64,000 nt of DNA from Homarus americanus (GCF_018991925.1 NW_024724368.1:5234545-5298544), one strand, 5' to 3'; shown: positions 1 to 12,835, counted from the stretch's first letter. The notes: a model not told the origin generated them from the sequence alone. Numbers and translations are program-made.

Positions 1-1400
1 CTCTGAAGGCTATCTGATGGTCGGTGGAGTGTGGTGTGGCTGAAGGCAAAGTCAGTGACGAATTGAAGAGACTGTGTCTGTTCTGTTACTTGGTACAACA
101 GCCATTTGATTAACATTGGTAAGTACCATTCACAGTTTTGTTACTTGTCAATAATGGTTCAAATATGAAAACCTTCACATAGTATATGCAGTTGTTACAC
201 ATGGAAAGCGCTGTGTTGTTGTTTAGCGGCAGCTACTGTATTTTCTTGCCGAAGAAGATTTACGTGATAAGAAGTGTGTGCATAATTATCAAGTTATCAT
301 TACCTACCTGTAGGTTATTTGTTATCACTTTATACGACGCATTCACTGTATAGTTCTGCTGTATGAGCAATATTTTGCTCTATTTTTAATAATTCATATT
401 TCTACTCTATATAAAATATTCTTACCTAATCAGATAAAATTTACAGTTTACACTTGGAGTGGAAAGCGAGAGTGAGTCGAACCTGAAATGTCTGATTTTT
501 CTTTTGGTTGAGAATGGCACCGCGTGTATGTGTATCAAATATGGATTCATCCTAAGAGTATAAAATTAGACTGAACACGCATGTTAATTAAAGAGGATGA
601 ATTTGGAGTATGTATATATGTTGTGCAAAATTTCTTGAACATGTGTGAAGGGGACGTAAAAGATCTTAGACTGTCAAATACAGCAGCAAGAACTAATAAC
701 ATAAATTGGTTCTTGCCAGTGTGACCCACCCTGTGTACGGTACGTGTATATGCACACTTTTCCCATTTTTCTTGTCACGTTTTCACTGAGTTATGACTTT
801 GGTGTGTTAGCTAGGCGGGTGCGTCGCACCTTCCCCACTCAATGCATTTTGTTTTAAAATATAGACAAGTCGATTGTTTAGAGGTGTAAGCTTTTTAAAT
901 AGGTACATAAAAATTTCTGTACGTTTAATAGTTTTGGAGATTAGCAGTAACAGACGTACCCACATACTTACACACAAAATACATTGCCCAAAAGGTTTAA
1001 AGCTTGATAATAAATGTTTCTCTTATTTTTTTTATAGTAATTATTTGACGAAATCTACGATTCAAAGAATTATGTCGGTCTGTATAGTTTTGAGTGTTTT
1101 GTTTATTATTAATCTGACGTCCACAGTAAATAACCGATCATTAACTTCTTTTACAAATGCTCAGGCTAGATAACAGCTACTTAACGAGTCATATTGTTAA
1201 AAATTAGTTGAAGCTCAATGACAACATCACCGAAAAAGTTAACAGAAAATCGTTATCTTCCGACTACCACTGCATCGTTTGAAATGTGACGGAGATTACT
1301 TCAAGTACTGCATTTGACAGCATCATATCCTGACTACACTAGACACCGCTGTGACTCAGTACAGTAAATGGTTCAGGCTTATCTCACCTTTTGTTGTCTC
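1..1400. other. AT-rich noncoding stretch, possible exon end at 118
   Basis: No coding signal. A strong donor (CATTG|GTAAGT) falls at 118/119 and the bases before it are stopped in all three frames, so they could be a noncoding exon end of a gene lying to the left. Nothing else recognisable. Confidence 0.3.
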
Positions 1401-1404
1401 CTAA

Positions 1405-2260
1405 CTATTTTGGATCCCACCACAGTTTGATCCTGCCAGAGAATGACCCCACTATAGGTTAATCCTGCCAAAGAATGACCCCACTACAGGTTGATCCTGC
1501 CAAATAATGACCCCACTATAGGTTGATTCTGTCAAAGAATGACCCCACTACAGGTTGATCCTGCCAAAGAATGACCCCACTACAGGTTGATCCTGCCAAA
1601 GAATGATCCCACTACAAGGTTGATTCTGCCACAGAATGACTTCACTGAGGAGAGTTCAATTAGCTAGGTGTATTTGTATATAACCTACGTTTATTGTGCC
1701 AGTTAGGTAGGTGTATATGCATGTATGTATGTATATTCTACGCGTATGTGTTGCTCGTATTACTTTGTATTGTTATATTGTCCATCACCTGGCAAATTAC
1801 CGTGCCACCCAAACTACCGGCAGTGAAGTAAACCACAGCAACATGGGCAGGTCTGGCTGCTCACCCAATACCCAGTTGTCTTACCTGAGCACACGTCTGT
1901 CCCATGCTCTTGCCTCTATACTGATAATCCTTCAGTACAGTAAACTCTAGTGAGCTAATCGTGTCTTATTACTCATGAACTCCTACTAGAGATTGACCCC
2001 AACACAGCTTGATCATACCACGGTTTAATTTCATCACCGGTTGATCCTACCAGAGAATGTCCCAATAGCAGGTTGATCCCAGTTGATCCCACTATAGTTT
2101 AATCTTACCACAGGCTGATTCCTAAAGGCTCACCTTGCCAATAATTAATCCCACCACAGATTGATCTCACAACAAGTTTATTCACTGAGAAGTCTGTCGT
2201 ACTACAGCAGGTTGATCACATCACTCACTCCCACCAAAGGTTGATGGTCCTCACAGGTTG
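1405..2260. repeat. Minisatellite, about 31-bp unit, degenerate rightwards
   Basis: Eight or so units at 1405-1650 built on GTTGATCCTGCCAAAGAATG followed by ACCCCACTACAG. After a gap, more decayed relatives run at 1985-2260 (TTGATCCCACTATAG and similar). The gap between them holds plain AT-rich sequence. Confidence 0.85.
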
Positions 2261-2284
2261 ATCAACTTTACTATGGGTACACTA

Positions 2285-2500
2285 TTGTAACACATCATGT
2301 AAGGCCCGACACCATTGTGACACACTATATAAGACCTGACACCATTGTGACACACTATATAAGATCTGACACAATTGTAACACATCATGTAAGTCCTGAG
2401 ACCATTGTGACAGATCGTGTAAGTCCTGGCACAGTTGTAACACGCTATATAAGTCCTGTCACCATTGCAGCATATCGTGCAAGTCCTGGGACCACCCAGG
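2285..2500. repeat. Minisatellite, about 30-bp unit
   Basis: Seven units of the type ACCATTGTGACACACTATATAAGTCCTG. Several units contain GTAAGTCCTG, a donor-like hexamer. It produces spurious open frames on both strands because the unit length is near a multiple of three. Confidence 0.85.
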
Positions 2501-3049
2501 GGCCGAAAACTCAAAAGTATTTACAATATTGTATCTCCCAGTTGACTCTTTAAGTCGACCCTCGAGGTTGTAAGTTCCCTGTACAGCGACGCTCAAAACA
2601 CAATACCCACCATCTTGTGACGTCACATATTGTGTCTAGAGGCCGTAGCTTACGGTTTGCAAGAGGGCAAAAAAAAAGTAAATTAAGGATTTGTTGATTC
2701 ACACCGGGTGATTTATGCTTGGGGGTGGTTATAAAATTGGGCGTTGCTAATTTTTTTAAAACTCTTTTCCTTTCACTTTAAGATATCTATGTTATTAATG
2801 TGATCCATATGTTAATATTGACTTCTCCGGCTTCGGATATTATTCTAGATCTGCATTTAATTCCTAAAATTACTTGTAATTTCGGAATATAGATAAAAAA
2901 TAAATACGGAAATTCTCAAGATTAACCCAACGGAACCTCATGACGCCAGCCAGTGAGATGCATTAATAAAATTAGCTTTAAGCCCTGGTTGTAAAAATCA
3001 TAGGAACGGATATTAGAACCACCATGTGGGGTCATGTTCTTACTGTAGA

Positions 3050-3710
3050 TCCTGGGATTACTTTGATATACTGTACCATATAAGTCTTGGGATAACTATA
3101 ACGCACTGTTTAAGTCTTGTGACGACCATAATGTACTGTTTAAGTCTTGTGACGACCATAATGTACTGTTTAAGTCTTTGAACGACCATAATGTACTGTT
3201 TAAGTCTTTGAACGACCATAATGTACTGTTGAAGTCTTGGGACGACCATAACGCATTGTTTAACTCTTGGGACGACTATGAATTACTGTTTAAGTCTTAG
3301 GACGACCATGAGGTACTGTTTAAGTCTTGGGACGACCATAACGTGCCGTTTAAGTCTTGGGACGACCCTAATGTACTGTTGACGTCTTGGCACTATCATA
3401 ACGTACTGTTTAAGTCTTAGGGCAACACTATCTTACTGTTTAAGTCATGGGACGACCATAAAGTGCTGTTTAAGTGTTGGGACGAACATAACCCACTGTT
3501 TAAGCCTTTAAGATTTGGGACGACCCTAGTGTACCGTTGAAGTCTTGGCACTACCATAACGTACTGTTTAAGTCTTAGGGCAACACTATCTTACTGTTTA
3601 AGTCATGGGACGACCATAAAGTGCTGTTTGAGGTTTGGGACGGCCATGATGCAATGTTTAAGTGTTGTGACTACCGTGACATACTGAGTAATTCATGGGA
3701 TTACTCAGAA
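3050..3710. repeat. Minisatellite, 30-bp unit, about 20 copies
   Basis: Tandem units of TTTAAGTCTTGGGACGACCA then TAATGTACTG. Some units form a higher-order repeat: the block with GACGTCTTGGCACTATCATAACG at about 3380 recurs at about 3538. Confidence 0.9.
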
Positions 3711-3897
3711 ACAGTGCAAGTCTTGGAACAGACAGGCGAGCCATGAAAATGACATATTTTTCATTAATGGTATGTTAGCCAGTCTATAGGGGGAGGCCAT
3801 TGAGACAGTGTTGTACTGTTCATCGCCTCACACCCAAAAACCTAGTTAAGACGTCGTCCCCACCCTCTCCCCCCTGAAGGAAACGGGACACCTCACA

Positions 3898-4395
3898 GAG
3901 TCCTCCACCGTCACCCCGTCCTGTGGACCTTGAATGATATGAGACTAAGTGTGCTAACCTAGGTTGTCATTCCCGTGGAAAGATCACGTGTGGATGCCTG
4001 GTTGCGATAAAAGCAATCCAGGCTGGCCTATCAAACCTACAGTAAATGGTTAATCAAGTCACGCTTACAGAGTTCTCCTGTGTGGCACCCGTCTACAGTG
4101 ACCGTGATCGACACGAGATTGAGTGTGTTAACCTAGGTTTGTTATCCCAGTGGAAAAACCACGTGTGGAAGCCTGGTTGCGACAAAGCAATCCAGGCTGG
4201 CCTATTGAACCTAAGTGATTAATGAAGTCACGCTTACCAGTTCTTCTTGCCGCAACAACCGTCTACAGTGACTGTCAGTGACGCGAGACTATGTGTGGTA
4301 ACTCAAGGGTACCTTTTTGTTGTTATTCCCCGTGGAAAGAAGTTTTTGTGCAGAAGCCTGGTTGCAACAAGAGCAATCCAGGCTGGCAGTAAATG
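3898..4395. repeat. Tandem triplication of a roughly 170-bp unit with a conserved hairpin
   Basis: Three copies start near 3908, 4090 and 4262 (CCGTCTACAGTGACTGTC and relatives). Each contains a GTTATTCCCGTGGAAAGA-like block, then GCCTGGTTGCGACAAAGCAA and TCCAGGC, which can fold into a 10-bp stem with one bulge. The first two copies carry a CACGTG palindrome; the third has lost it. Confidence 0.8.
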
Positions 4396-4835
4396 TATCA
4401 ATTGAAGAATTAAGGCTCTGTTAAGTCATACCCATAGTAGAGTAATCACATGTGTCCCCAAGTTGAAAATTCCCTCTTTAGAAGATTAATTTTATTACAG
4501 TGTAAATGTGAGTGACTCATATATCCATGCAAATTGTAAATCATTGTATGGAAGCTTGCCAAATAAATGTAAGTGTAATTATCTGCCCGTATCTTACTAT
4601 TATGACTGATTGGTTATGACAAAGTATAACCAATAACTTAGATGGATGTTGGAAATTAATGGAACTCAGTAAATCAACATTTATCGAGTATAAATCATGG
4701 AATGTCGAGTGGTGGAGTAAATTTCTACGTAGATACACCATAATCTCCTGTAAGTAACCTGTGTGAAGGTATCGAACTCTACGGTAAGAAATATAAGAAA
4801 CACAATATAATATAACCTTTATATAACATCCACAC
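4396..4835. other. AT-rich noncoding spacer
   Basis: No homology recognised and no repeat structure. Short open frames here are chance. Confidence 0.6.
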
Positions 4836-6333
4836 CTAAATTACCAAATCCATTGCACTCTCACTCCGAAAAGTTCGCCCTCCCAATTTTCTAGACTTGC
4901 ACTCTAATCTCTCAGGGTAGCTGAGGTGCTTAAGTATAGGCACCAGTCTGGTGGCCCTCCTTTGGACATTTTCAAGCAACTGACAGTCTCTATCATATCT
5001 CGGGGACCAGACGGGGTGACAGTACTCCAGGCGGGGAAGCACCTCCTTCTTGAATATCGTTACGGCCTTGTTATAAGACCTGCTAGTTTAGTTGCTTGAT
5101 TCACCTTCTTCTCACAATGGCCCGAGAACTTCAGTTCATTGTCAACATACCCACCCATGTCCATTTCACATTCGGTTTCTATTAATGCATTTTCTTCGTC
5201 TCGTTGGGACGTGTGATATGCCTCTTTACTCTTGGTACGATCTAAGTGCATCCACATATACTTCGTGATATTGAATCTTAACCATTTCTTTGACCACTCT
5301 TCAAGTTGACGAAGATCTTTCTGTATCTCTTCACAGTCTGTTTGGTCTTATTTTCCCTGAAAACTCTATGGGGGAGTGTATAGCCTAACAAACAACAGTG
5401 GGCATAGTTCACTGACCTGTGGCACTCCGCTTGTCACGGGTACACATGACGATTTCGTGCTAACGATCACGAAGAAACTTTTCGATCCACGCTAGGACAC
5501 TTCCCCGAATCCCATACCATTCCAAGTTAATTCTCAGCCTTTCTTGGGGTACGCTGTCGAAAGCCTTGGCAAAATCCAAATTTGAATCCAAATATCTAGT
5601 GTTAATCAGAAACGTCCCTGCATAAAACCGTGTAGGCATTCCTTTACAAGGTTGTTTCGTAGTATACTCGAAGATGTTCCATCATGGCATCTCTTATAAG
5701 GCTCTCTAGTACTTTACAAACAATGCTGGACAGGCTCACCGGTCTAAGTGACAATCGCTTTCTTGAATATAAGACTCCTATAAGCCATTTTCCAGTCACT
5801 GGAGACCTTTTGATCACCCAGGCATTTACAGAACAGGATCTTAAGGGGCTCAGGAAGCTCGTTGCACAACTTTCTCAGCACTCCGGGATGCACCATGTCT
5901 GGGCCGGAACTCTTATGAACCTTTAGCTTTGACAATTTATATCTTATATCCTCTTCTGAAACACAATGTGGGTCAGCACTGTGTCAAACCTTATATCCTC
6001 AAACGCAGGAAGATTGATCACATTCTCTTTTGAACACCGAGTAAAAGAATTTGTTCAACGCCTCTGCCTTGTCCTGGTCATCATCTGCATAACTATCATC
6101 TTCAAGCCTCAGATTCGATGCTCCTTCACGCGTTTTTAATTTCGACTTTGCGTCTCGGTAAAAAGCTTTTGGGTTTAATTTTACCTCGTTTGCAATCCGA
6201 CTCTGGAACTCTTTTTTTAGCCGTTCTACACTATGACCTTGCTTGGTTCCTGGATCTGGCATACATCCTCCTGCCCTGCTCATCATTTATCATTTGTCCT
6301 ATCCCAAGTCTAGAATTTCTGAGTTTTTCTTAA
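4836..6333 (-). mobile_element. CR1-type LINE, degraded RT region
   Basis: Minus-strand frames follow the CR1 order. The pre-RT segment with NPKAFYRDAKSK and ALNKFFYSVF is at 6286-5999. The first RT block SKLKVHKSSGPDMVHPGVLR is at 5936-5744. The C-terminal LEYCHPVWSPRYDRD and RRATRLVPILKHLSYPERL is at 5042-4836. Frames are broken by several shifts and the catalytic block cannot be read. 5'-truncated, dead. Confidence 0.85.
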
Positions 6334-6339
6334 CTTTGT

Positions 6340-7130
6340 CAACCACTGCATAGTTCATATATAACGGCCTCCTTGTATTCCGAGAAAAATATAATAGCTA
6401 TATGGTCCTCTCCTGAACTAAAGTCAAAGTTATTTATATCCGGCAATTTTACTTATTTACTGTGAGGAAATTTTCTATTAACTTTTGATAAATAAACAAA
6501 TCTTAGCTTAGGAGATAGATTTTCCACATTGCGCCGAAAAAAAAAGTGTCTGGGTTACTAAACCCTAGCAGGTTGCTTAAACTCACTTCTTTTGTCAACT
6601 CGTCCGAGGAATTAGGTATGTAATCGCCCTTAAAGCAATCATGCCATCACAGGATAAGGAGACCCAGCACGTGGACACGAAGAATATAATTCGGTCAAAA
6701 CCTGCCAACAACGATTATAACACGTAAGTAAACATCATTTTGATATCACACTAATACAATGATGGGATCTCATGTATGCACTAATGTTCCGTAAACAGAC
6801 TTACGTGTTAGGGTCTTAGGGAGAGATAGGGGTGTTCACTGTACGGCCCCAAAGCGCTTACTGACCCTCACAGCAGAGGAAACCACCGAGGCACCAGGCG
6901 CTGTCTTGTTCTTATTAACAGCAGATCAGCAAATTCCAGGGTCTCCCTTCTGTAAACACATGCCCGGCACCTCCACTCCACCTTCACCACTCAGTAACCG
7001 CCGAAACTTAAATATCTCCTGGTTCTTCTCATGGGCGGTAACAGGTATGTAAGTATTTAAGCTACTTAATTATCTAGCGCTTTGTATAAGGAACATTTAC
7101 AGATATATTTTACTTAATTCTTCATAACAA
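6340..7130. other. Noncoding stretch
   Basis: No recognisable gene or repeat. Ends at a (TA)n tract. Confidence 0.5.
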
Positions 7131-7131
7131 A

Positions 7132-7237
<106 letters not shown>

Positions 7238-8150
7238 ATATGCTGATAACCACAAGGAAAGAAGAAAACACGAAGTTCCCAAGCGCTTTCATTGATGAGG
7301 AATATAAATATATCTATAATATTTGCTTGAACCTTAAGTGCCCTAGATCCTTCATAGACAAATGCCTTAACATTACTAAGAAATCTTTCTATAGAACTGA
7401 TCCCAAGCCCATCCATGACCATAAGAATCTCTTAATATTACCATTTCACAAAAAAAATCTCTCAAATTCCTGTACAACTAAACACTTGGAACGTCAATGT
7501 GACAATTAAAAACTCATGCACTGTTAAACAAATGTTAATCAAGAACTCCTCCAACAATACAGGTGGCTGCATTTATAAGGTTCCTTGCAAGGAATGTAAT
7601 GGGTTTTACTTAGGCCAGACAGGTAAAGATCTTGTAACTAGACTTAAACAACATAAATATAGTGTTAGGACAGGCCAGGAATCCAATGTTCTGTTCATTT
7701 GAGGGATAATAAGCATTGCATTGACTGGGATAATGCCTCCTCAATATTACCTTGTAATTCAATTGACAGTAGGAACATTGTAGAATCTAGTCTCATTAAA
7801 CATACCGAAGCAGTCAACAAGAATTTGAGTAATGGCATGTAAAAACTGGACAATTTTGTAATTAAGAAGATTTGTAACCAGGTGAGAAGGTTGAGTCACC
7901 TTACCCTCTGACCTGACTACCGACCGTTGCGGTGCTTTTTGAAGATTACTAGGGTCATTACCGAATACCTGACCATTGTGGACATGATCTCGCCCTCCTC
8001 TGTATATATACACGTTGTTTTGTACATCACATTAGTCTGTACTCACCCCTGAAGATGTGAATTACACGAAAGCGCTTGGGAACTTCGTGTTTTCTTCTTT
8101 CCTTGTGGTTATCAGCATATACCTGGATCTCGCGCACCTACAGTGATTTA
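7238..8150 (+). mobile_element. Penelope-like retroelement fragment with GIY-YIG endonuclease
   Basis: Encodes the end of the RT-linker ([10 protein letters not shown]) and then the GIY-YIG endonuclease: CIYKVPCKECNGFYLGQTG, the RLKQH segment with the catalytic-type arginine, then in a shifted frame HLRDNKHCIDWDN and NIVESSLIKH with the family glutamate. Two frameshifts (near 7500 and 7695) kill it. A 53-base identical inverted repeat bounds it (7238-7290 and 8066-8118), and both sides abut (TA)n. The RT core is absent. The right arm recurs at 35510-35570. Confidence 0.88.
8044..8084 (+). ncRNA. Hammerhead-like motif in the Penelope terminal sequence
   Basis: CCC, CTGAAGA, a GTG/CAC stem, GAAA, the palindrome AAGCGCTT and GGG follow in the order of a type I hammerhead with a very short helix III. 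Penelope-like elements are known to carry hammerheads. One extra T sits between CTGAAGA and stem II, so activity is doubtful. Confidence 0.35.
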
Positions 8151-8152
8151 CT

Positions 8153-8154
<2 letters not shown>

Positions 8155-8243
<89 letters not shown>

Positions 8244-8260
8244 ATATATATATGAAGATT
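8155..8260. repeat. (TA)n microsatellite
   Basis: Near-pure TA flanking the Penelope-like element on the right; some interruptions after 8232. Confidence 0.97.
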
Positions 8261-9095
8261 TAGCCTATATCTATGATATATATGTATATATACACGTTGA
8301 CATGTATGCATAACTTTGATGTCACCAAACACATATAAACTTCATTATACAGGTACATCGTAATCTTAATTATAGATTAGCATATTTTCCATCACATAAT
8401 CATACACAAAGATCCCCAACATACACCTGTATGGCAATACACACAGCACCGGCACACTTGTCTCCATACTCAATATTGATCAGATGTTTTATGGATTTAG
8501 AATAAAATGAAGAATAAGGACGATTATTGAGCGGTTGGATACCTGCCTACTTATCGTATTTCACGGTGTTTTAAGCTACCAGTGAACAATCATTTGATTT
8601 TGCGTGTGATAGAAGATTTTTACTGTAATTTTTCGCTGCAGATAAAGCGACATTGAAACGCCTGTTCGACTCAGTACTACAAAGCTCTAATCTAGCTGAT
8701 CAAGTTACCTTACACACAAAGAGCAAAGTGCTCCCGAAAACCTCAAGAAATAACTATGTTTACATGCTTCGTATATATTCCTCCTTCTTTGTCTCGCGTA
8801 TCTTGCGTGCCGCAAAGATATTAAGCCGTGGACCTCAACGGCTTCATATTGAAAATCCATGACGCACCCTTTTTTCACTCACTGTCAATATTGTTTTCGA
8901 ATTCATGCAATTATCTGTTATTCAGTGAGCGTTTAAGGGTGTAGTAGAGTAGCCTCGATAAAGGGTCTGGAAATACCGCGGTATTGTGGCAGCTGGGACG
9001 GCAACCCGTCAGTGGAGGACAAAATAAAGTGTAACAAGAGTGGTGAATCCGGCTCCTCTCTCCAGAAACGTTCACACAAACGGAAAATGAGCCTT
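8261..9095. other. Noncoding stretch upstream of the candidate promoter
   Basis: A 69-codon open frame at 8653-8862 has no recognisable motif and I treat it as chance. No repeat seen. Confidence 0.4.
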
Positions 9096-9414
9096 ATTGG
9101 TTACGTTACCACTTTACTGAACAGAATTTAGTAACATCTGAGACTAAAACAATAAATTTATAGGAAGACGCTTCTGGAAAGTATAAAAACCTCCAAGAAA
9201 TTAGCAGCGGCAGGCATTTTTTCTCCTTCGTTAGTGCATTGACTTTAGCGTCGAAGAGTGAGCCCCTGGAGAGACACCAAAACAAATACCAGATAAGGTC
9301 AAACTATTACCAATCACACAATTGGCAGTGTTTTCATCTTTTATCCTCAAGTCTTAACAAGATTTCCTCCTCTTCACCCCGAGACAGACTGAGTTTCTCC
9401 AGGCAACAAATAAG
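9096..9414 (+). promoter_or_regulatory. Candidate promoter and 5'UTR exon
   Basis: An inverted CCAAT box (ATTGG, 9096-9100) lies 82 bases before a TATAAAAA box (9182-9189). The following 200 bases contain no ATG and end at a strong donor (AAG|GTAAGA, 9414/9415). This is the layout of a Pol II promoter with a noncoding first exon. The nearest compatible acceptor feeding a start codon on this strand is at 25577 before Amt exon 1, giving a 16-kb intron. The link is inference; it could instead belong to a mobile element or an unseen gene. Confidence 0.4.
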
Positions 9415-10285
9415 GTAAGATTTACTCTATAACATTTATCAAATAGATAATGATTACAGTGTTGAAAGCCAAAGGTTAAAACTTAGGTATTTATGTATAC
9501 AGTACAGGGGTAAGTGCCAATGGAGAGTGGATTTTGGGATGAATTTACCCTGAAAAGTTTTCCCTTAGGCCTTTATTACAGTAAAATTATCTTATTTCCA
9601 TGTGACTCCTCTTAATCTGCTTTTAGAGAATACTTATCGGGCTATTGCTCAAGAAGTGTTGAGGTGGCACTAAACCACAGGTATGGCAAATTAATATGAC
9701 GTATTATTATGGCGTAGGTGTAGCGTCTTGTGCTTCAGAATTAGCGGTGTGCTTGTAATAAGTGTTTGTAATCTATTGTAATCGATTAAAGAAACTAAAG
9801 TACTCTAGTTGTAATATTGAAATTACCTACTTCATATAAAATATTTCTTTGTTCATGTAAGTTTCATAGATTGCATCAATAGTTTTAATTGGATTACCTT
9901 TTCAAGTGATTTTAATTTTCCTAATTAAAACATTTAAAACAAAATTCTTTGTTAAGGTAATTACAATTAAATGTTTAAGTAATTGTAAAACATTATTGTG
10001 TTATAGTAAAAATGATCATAATCTGTATATTGTGTGCCATGAAGGCGCTGGTAAAATATGACTTATAAGAAAAGTTGTTGGTACAGTCATGTTCAAAAGT
10101 CGTGTCCAGGCAAGTGGACCCTGTGAATTTCGAACCAATGAATTCGAATCAGCATGCAAAGACGCCCTTTTCCGTCAACAGATGGCGCTTGGCAATGCGA
10201 GTTGTAGGGAATGGAGGGTTAGGGAGTTAATGGTGGTGGGGGCAGGCTACTAAATAGTTAGCAGTGGATTATTATTTTGATACGG
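9415..10285. other. AT-rich noncoding stretch
   Basis: Very AT-rich between 9580 and 10080, nothing recognised. Confidence 0.5.
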
Positions 10286-11157
10286 AGCATATACTGTACG
10301 CTTCCGAGGGGCTGTCTCCACCTTTCAGTTACTCACCTGTGGCGTCCCCCAAGGCACCAAGATGGGACCACTCTGCTTCCTTATGCTTATCAATGATGCC
10401 CTAAGAGAAAGCCCCGCTCGCTGGAAATATGTCGACGACTCCACAATTGGAATCAGCGTCAACAATTCTGCTCCCGACTATACCGCCCTTCGGGATTTAT
10501 TAAACAGTCTCCAAAACTGGGCCACCAACAACCACGTCACCATCAACCATACCAAGACCATGGTTATGCACATCAACCTCTCCTCCGACATTGTCCCACC
10601 CCCTTCCATTACTTTAGGTCCGAACACACTCCACGAAGCTCCTCGGCGTCACCATAGACAACAAACTAAATTGGAAACCACACGTCAGTTAAGTTGTCAA
10701 ATCCTCCAGTTTCCGTCTTCACCTCCTCCGCCGACTCAAGTCCCTCGGAGTTCCTGCACCCGAGCTCCTCAGTGTTTACTCAACATTCATACTTCCCAAG
10801 CTCACCTATGCCTCCCCTACCTGGTCCTCCTCCCTAAATGCCACACAACGTAAACACCTAGAAAAAGTGCAAAAGAGGGCATGCAAGATTATTCTCTCCC
10901 CTTCCTACTCCACATATCAAGAAGCGCTCAACACACTGACCCTTTCGACTCTCAGTGACCATCACCACGACCTCATCTGCAAATTTGGTAAGAAGCTTCT
11001 GCACCATCCTCGACACCGGCTCCTATTACCACCTGAGATCCCTAGCCCGAGAATTGCTGTTCGACACCACAACCGCATCCAGCCCATACGTGCACGAACT
11101 GATCGCTATAAGAACAGCCCAGTTCCAACCACTGTAAAAATTATCAATAACTTGTAA
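10286..11157 (+). mobile_element. Non-LTR retrotransposon RT fragment (YVDD type)
   Basis: Frame 10330-10660 reads CGVPQGTKMGPLCFLMLIND and then WKYVDDSTIGISV with the YVDD catalytic box, then VTINHTKTMVMH. A frameshift near 10635 leads to the thumb segment (LLGVTIDNKLNWKPHV), then ILPKLTYASPTWSSSLNATQ and the C-terminus to 11157. 5'-truncated and frameshifted, so inactive. Confidence 0.85.
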
Positions 11158-11224
11158 TAAACCTGTGTATTCACTCCCAGTAAATACTACTTCTTGCACT
11201 GTCACTTGTTGAAATGCCCTGTAG

Positions 11225-12835
11225 TTTGAGCTTTTCCCCATTCTCTTTAACATTACGAAATGCATGCAGGACCTTACGCGTAGGATACAACAACCTTAAG
11301 CAAAAGTGTTTTGTTAATAACACCTTACTGGACACTGTCGATAAGGAGAAAGATCTTGGTGTTGTGATAGACGATTCACTGAAAGCGGAGCAAATAGTGA
11401 GTGCAGCAGTAAGGAAAGTAAATCGAGATTTTGGAATTATAAAGTATGCCTTTGAATACAAAGTTAGGAAAATGTTCCTTCACCTGTGTAAATCTCAATT
11501 GCAGTACATCCTAGCCAGGCTTTATCAACGCACTCAGTGTCACAAGAAACTACAAACAATTCAAAAAATATGCCTACGATTTATATACAACATGAAATAT
11601 GAACAAAGAATAACAAAAGAAAAACTGCATAGGAGAGCCAACATCGAGGCAGTAAATGTAGACATATACAACAAAGATAAAAGAACGTAGGAACAAGGAG
11701 AAGAGTTAGAGTTAGAAACTGTAACCAACTGACTCGATAATGAAATGGAAAGGAGAGTGAGAGAATACTCATGGTTCAGATCCAGCAGAACAAAACTAAA
11801 CAACCCAGCACCAATACCAAGATACAACTAACAACCTCGAAGCAATAAAATAACAAACAAATAAAAAATCTCATAGAATGAATAGCCAATTCAAATACTG
11901 CCAACACAAACGTCAACTTGTTCAATTAAAATAAAAAGATAGGACCACCTCCTAACGAACCAAAGTAATAAGTTAGATCCTACACCACTTCCTTACAAAA
12001 ACTTTTCCTATTTCAAACAAAAGCTTCAATTCCTAAATAAAAACTAAACAAATCAAAGATAGAGTAACTAACAGACAGTATCCTTAGCCTCTCAGTCCCC
12101 TCTGCCGTTTTCTCCCACCTTTATCGAAGCAAAAGATACGATGCTCAGCCAGCAATGTCGAAACATGATCTAGAGAAACGTCAAAGGCCCGAGAGCTATA
12201 GTACAAAAGATCAACAGAGAATATTAAAATATAACATATCTGGTTGAGCCCGGATACCATTACTCTCCTATTTTCCTTCAAATTTCTTCCTCTTTTACCT
12301 TATCCTAAGACCCATCCTCCCCAAATAACCTCAAAGTACTTCCAACCCAAACTTCCCCCACCCTCCCACCCAACAACAAGCAATAGCCCTTCATCCTTAT
12401 CTACAGGCGTCAAGTCAAGTCATCCCAAGAAAAGGTGTAAAACAGAGCGACTAAGATGATTCAGGAACTATGTCATCTCGTTTATCCTAGGCCGTAGGCC
12501 TAATAACCCAGACAAGGCACAATAGGGCAGATCTCATTGAAACATTCAAAATCCTGAAAGGGATGAAAAACGTGAACCCGGGACATTTCTTTGTGATGTC
12601 ACGCACGAGAAGATATAACTACATTTGAGCTCACCAAGTTATCATGCAGAACGAATATGAGGAGATACAATTTCACACAGAGGGTGGTAGACGTATGAGA
12701 GAGTCTACTAGCTCAAGAACAGTATTGGGCTTCAAAATAGCCCTTGCCAAAACTATCAAGTACAACGCAGGGATCCTACACAGGCCACTGGCCTCCTTCT
12801 CTCGGCATGTCCACCTCTAGTGGGTGTCCATTAGA
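11225..12835 (+). mobile_element. Decayed CR1-like LINE 3' portion
   Basis: 11290-11690 encodes LLDTVDKEKDLGVVIDDSLK and LQTIQKICLRFIYNMKYEQR, typical of the end of CR1-like RTs. 12525-12835 encodes ADLIETFKILKGMKNVNPGH and the family 3' tail ending CCACCTCTAGTGGGTG. Between them (11700-12430) only A-rich, stop-laden sequence is visible. It may be one element or two adjacent ones. Confidence 0.65.

Noticed and set aside
2285..2500. Series of true 5' splice sites (GTAAGTCC)
   Set aside because: No exon precedes them; donor likeness is probably chance within a repeat unit.
7499..7702. Host GIY-YIG nuclease gene
   Set aside because: The linker, frame breaks and terminal repeats identify it as a Penelope-like element.
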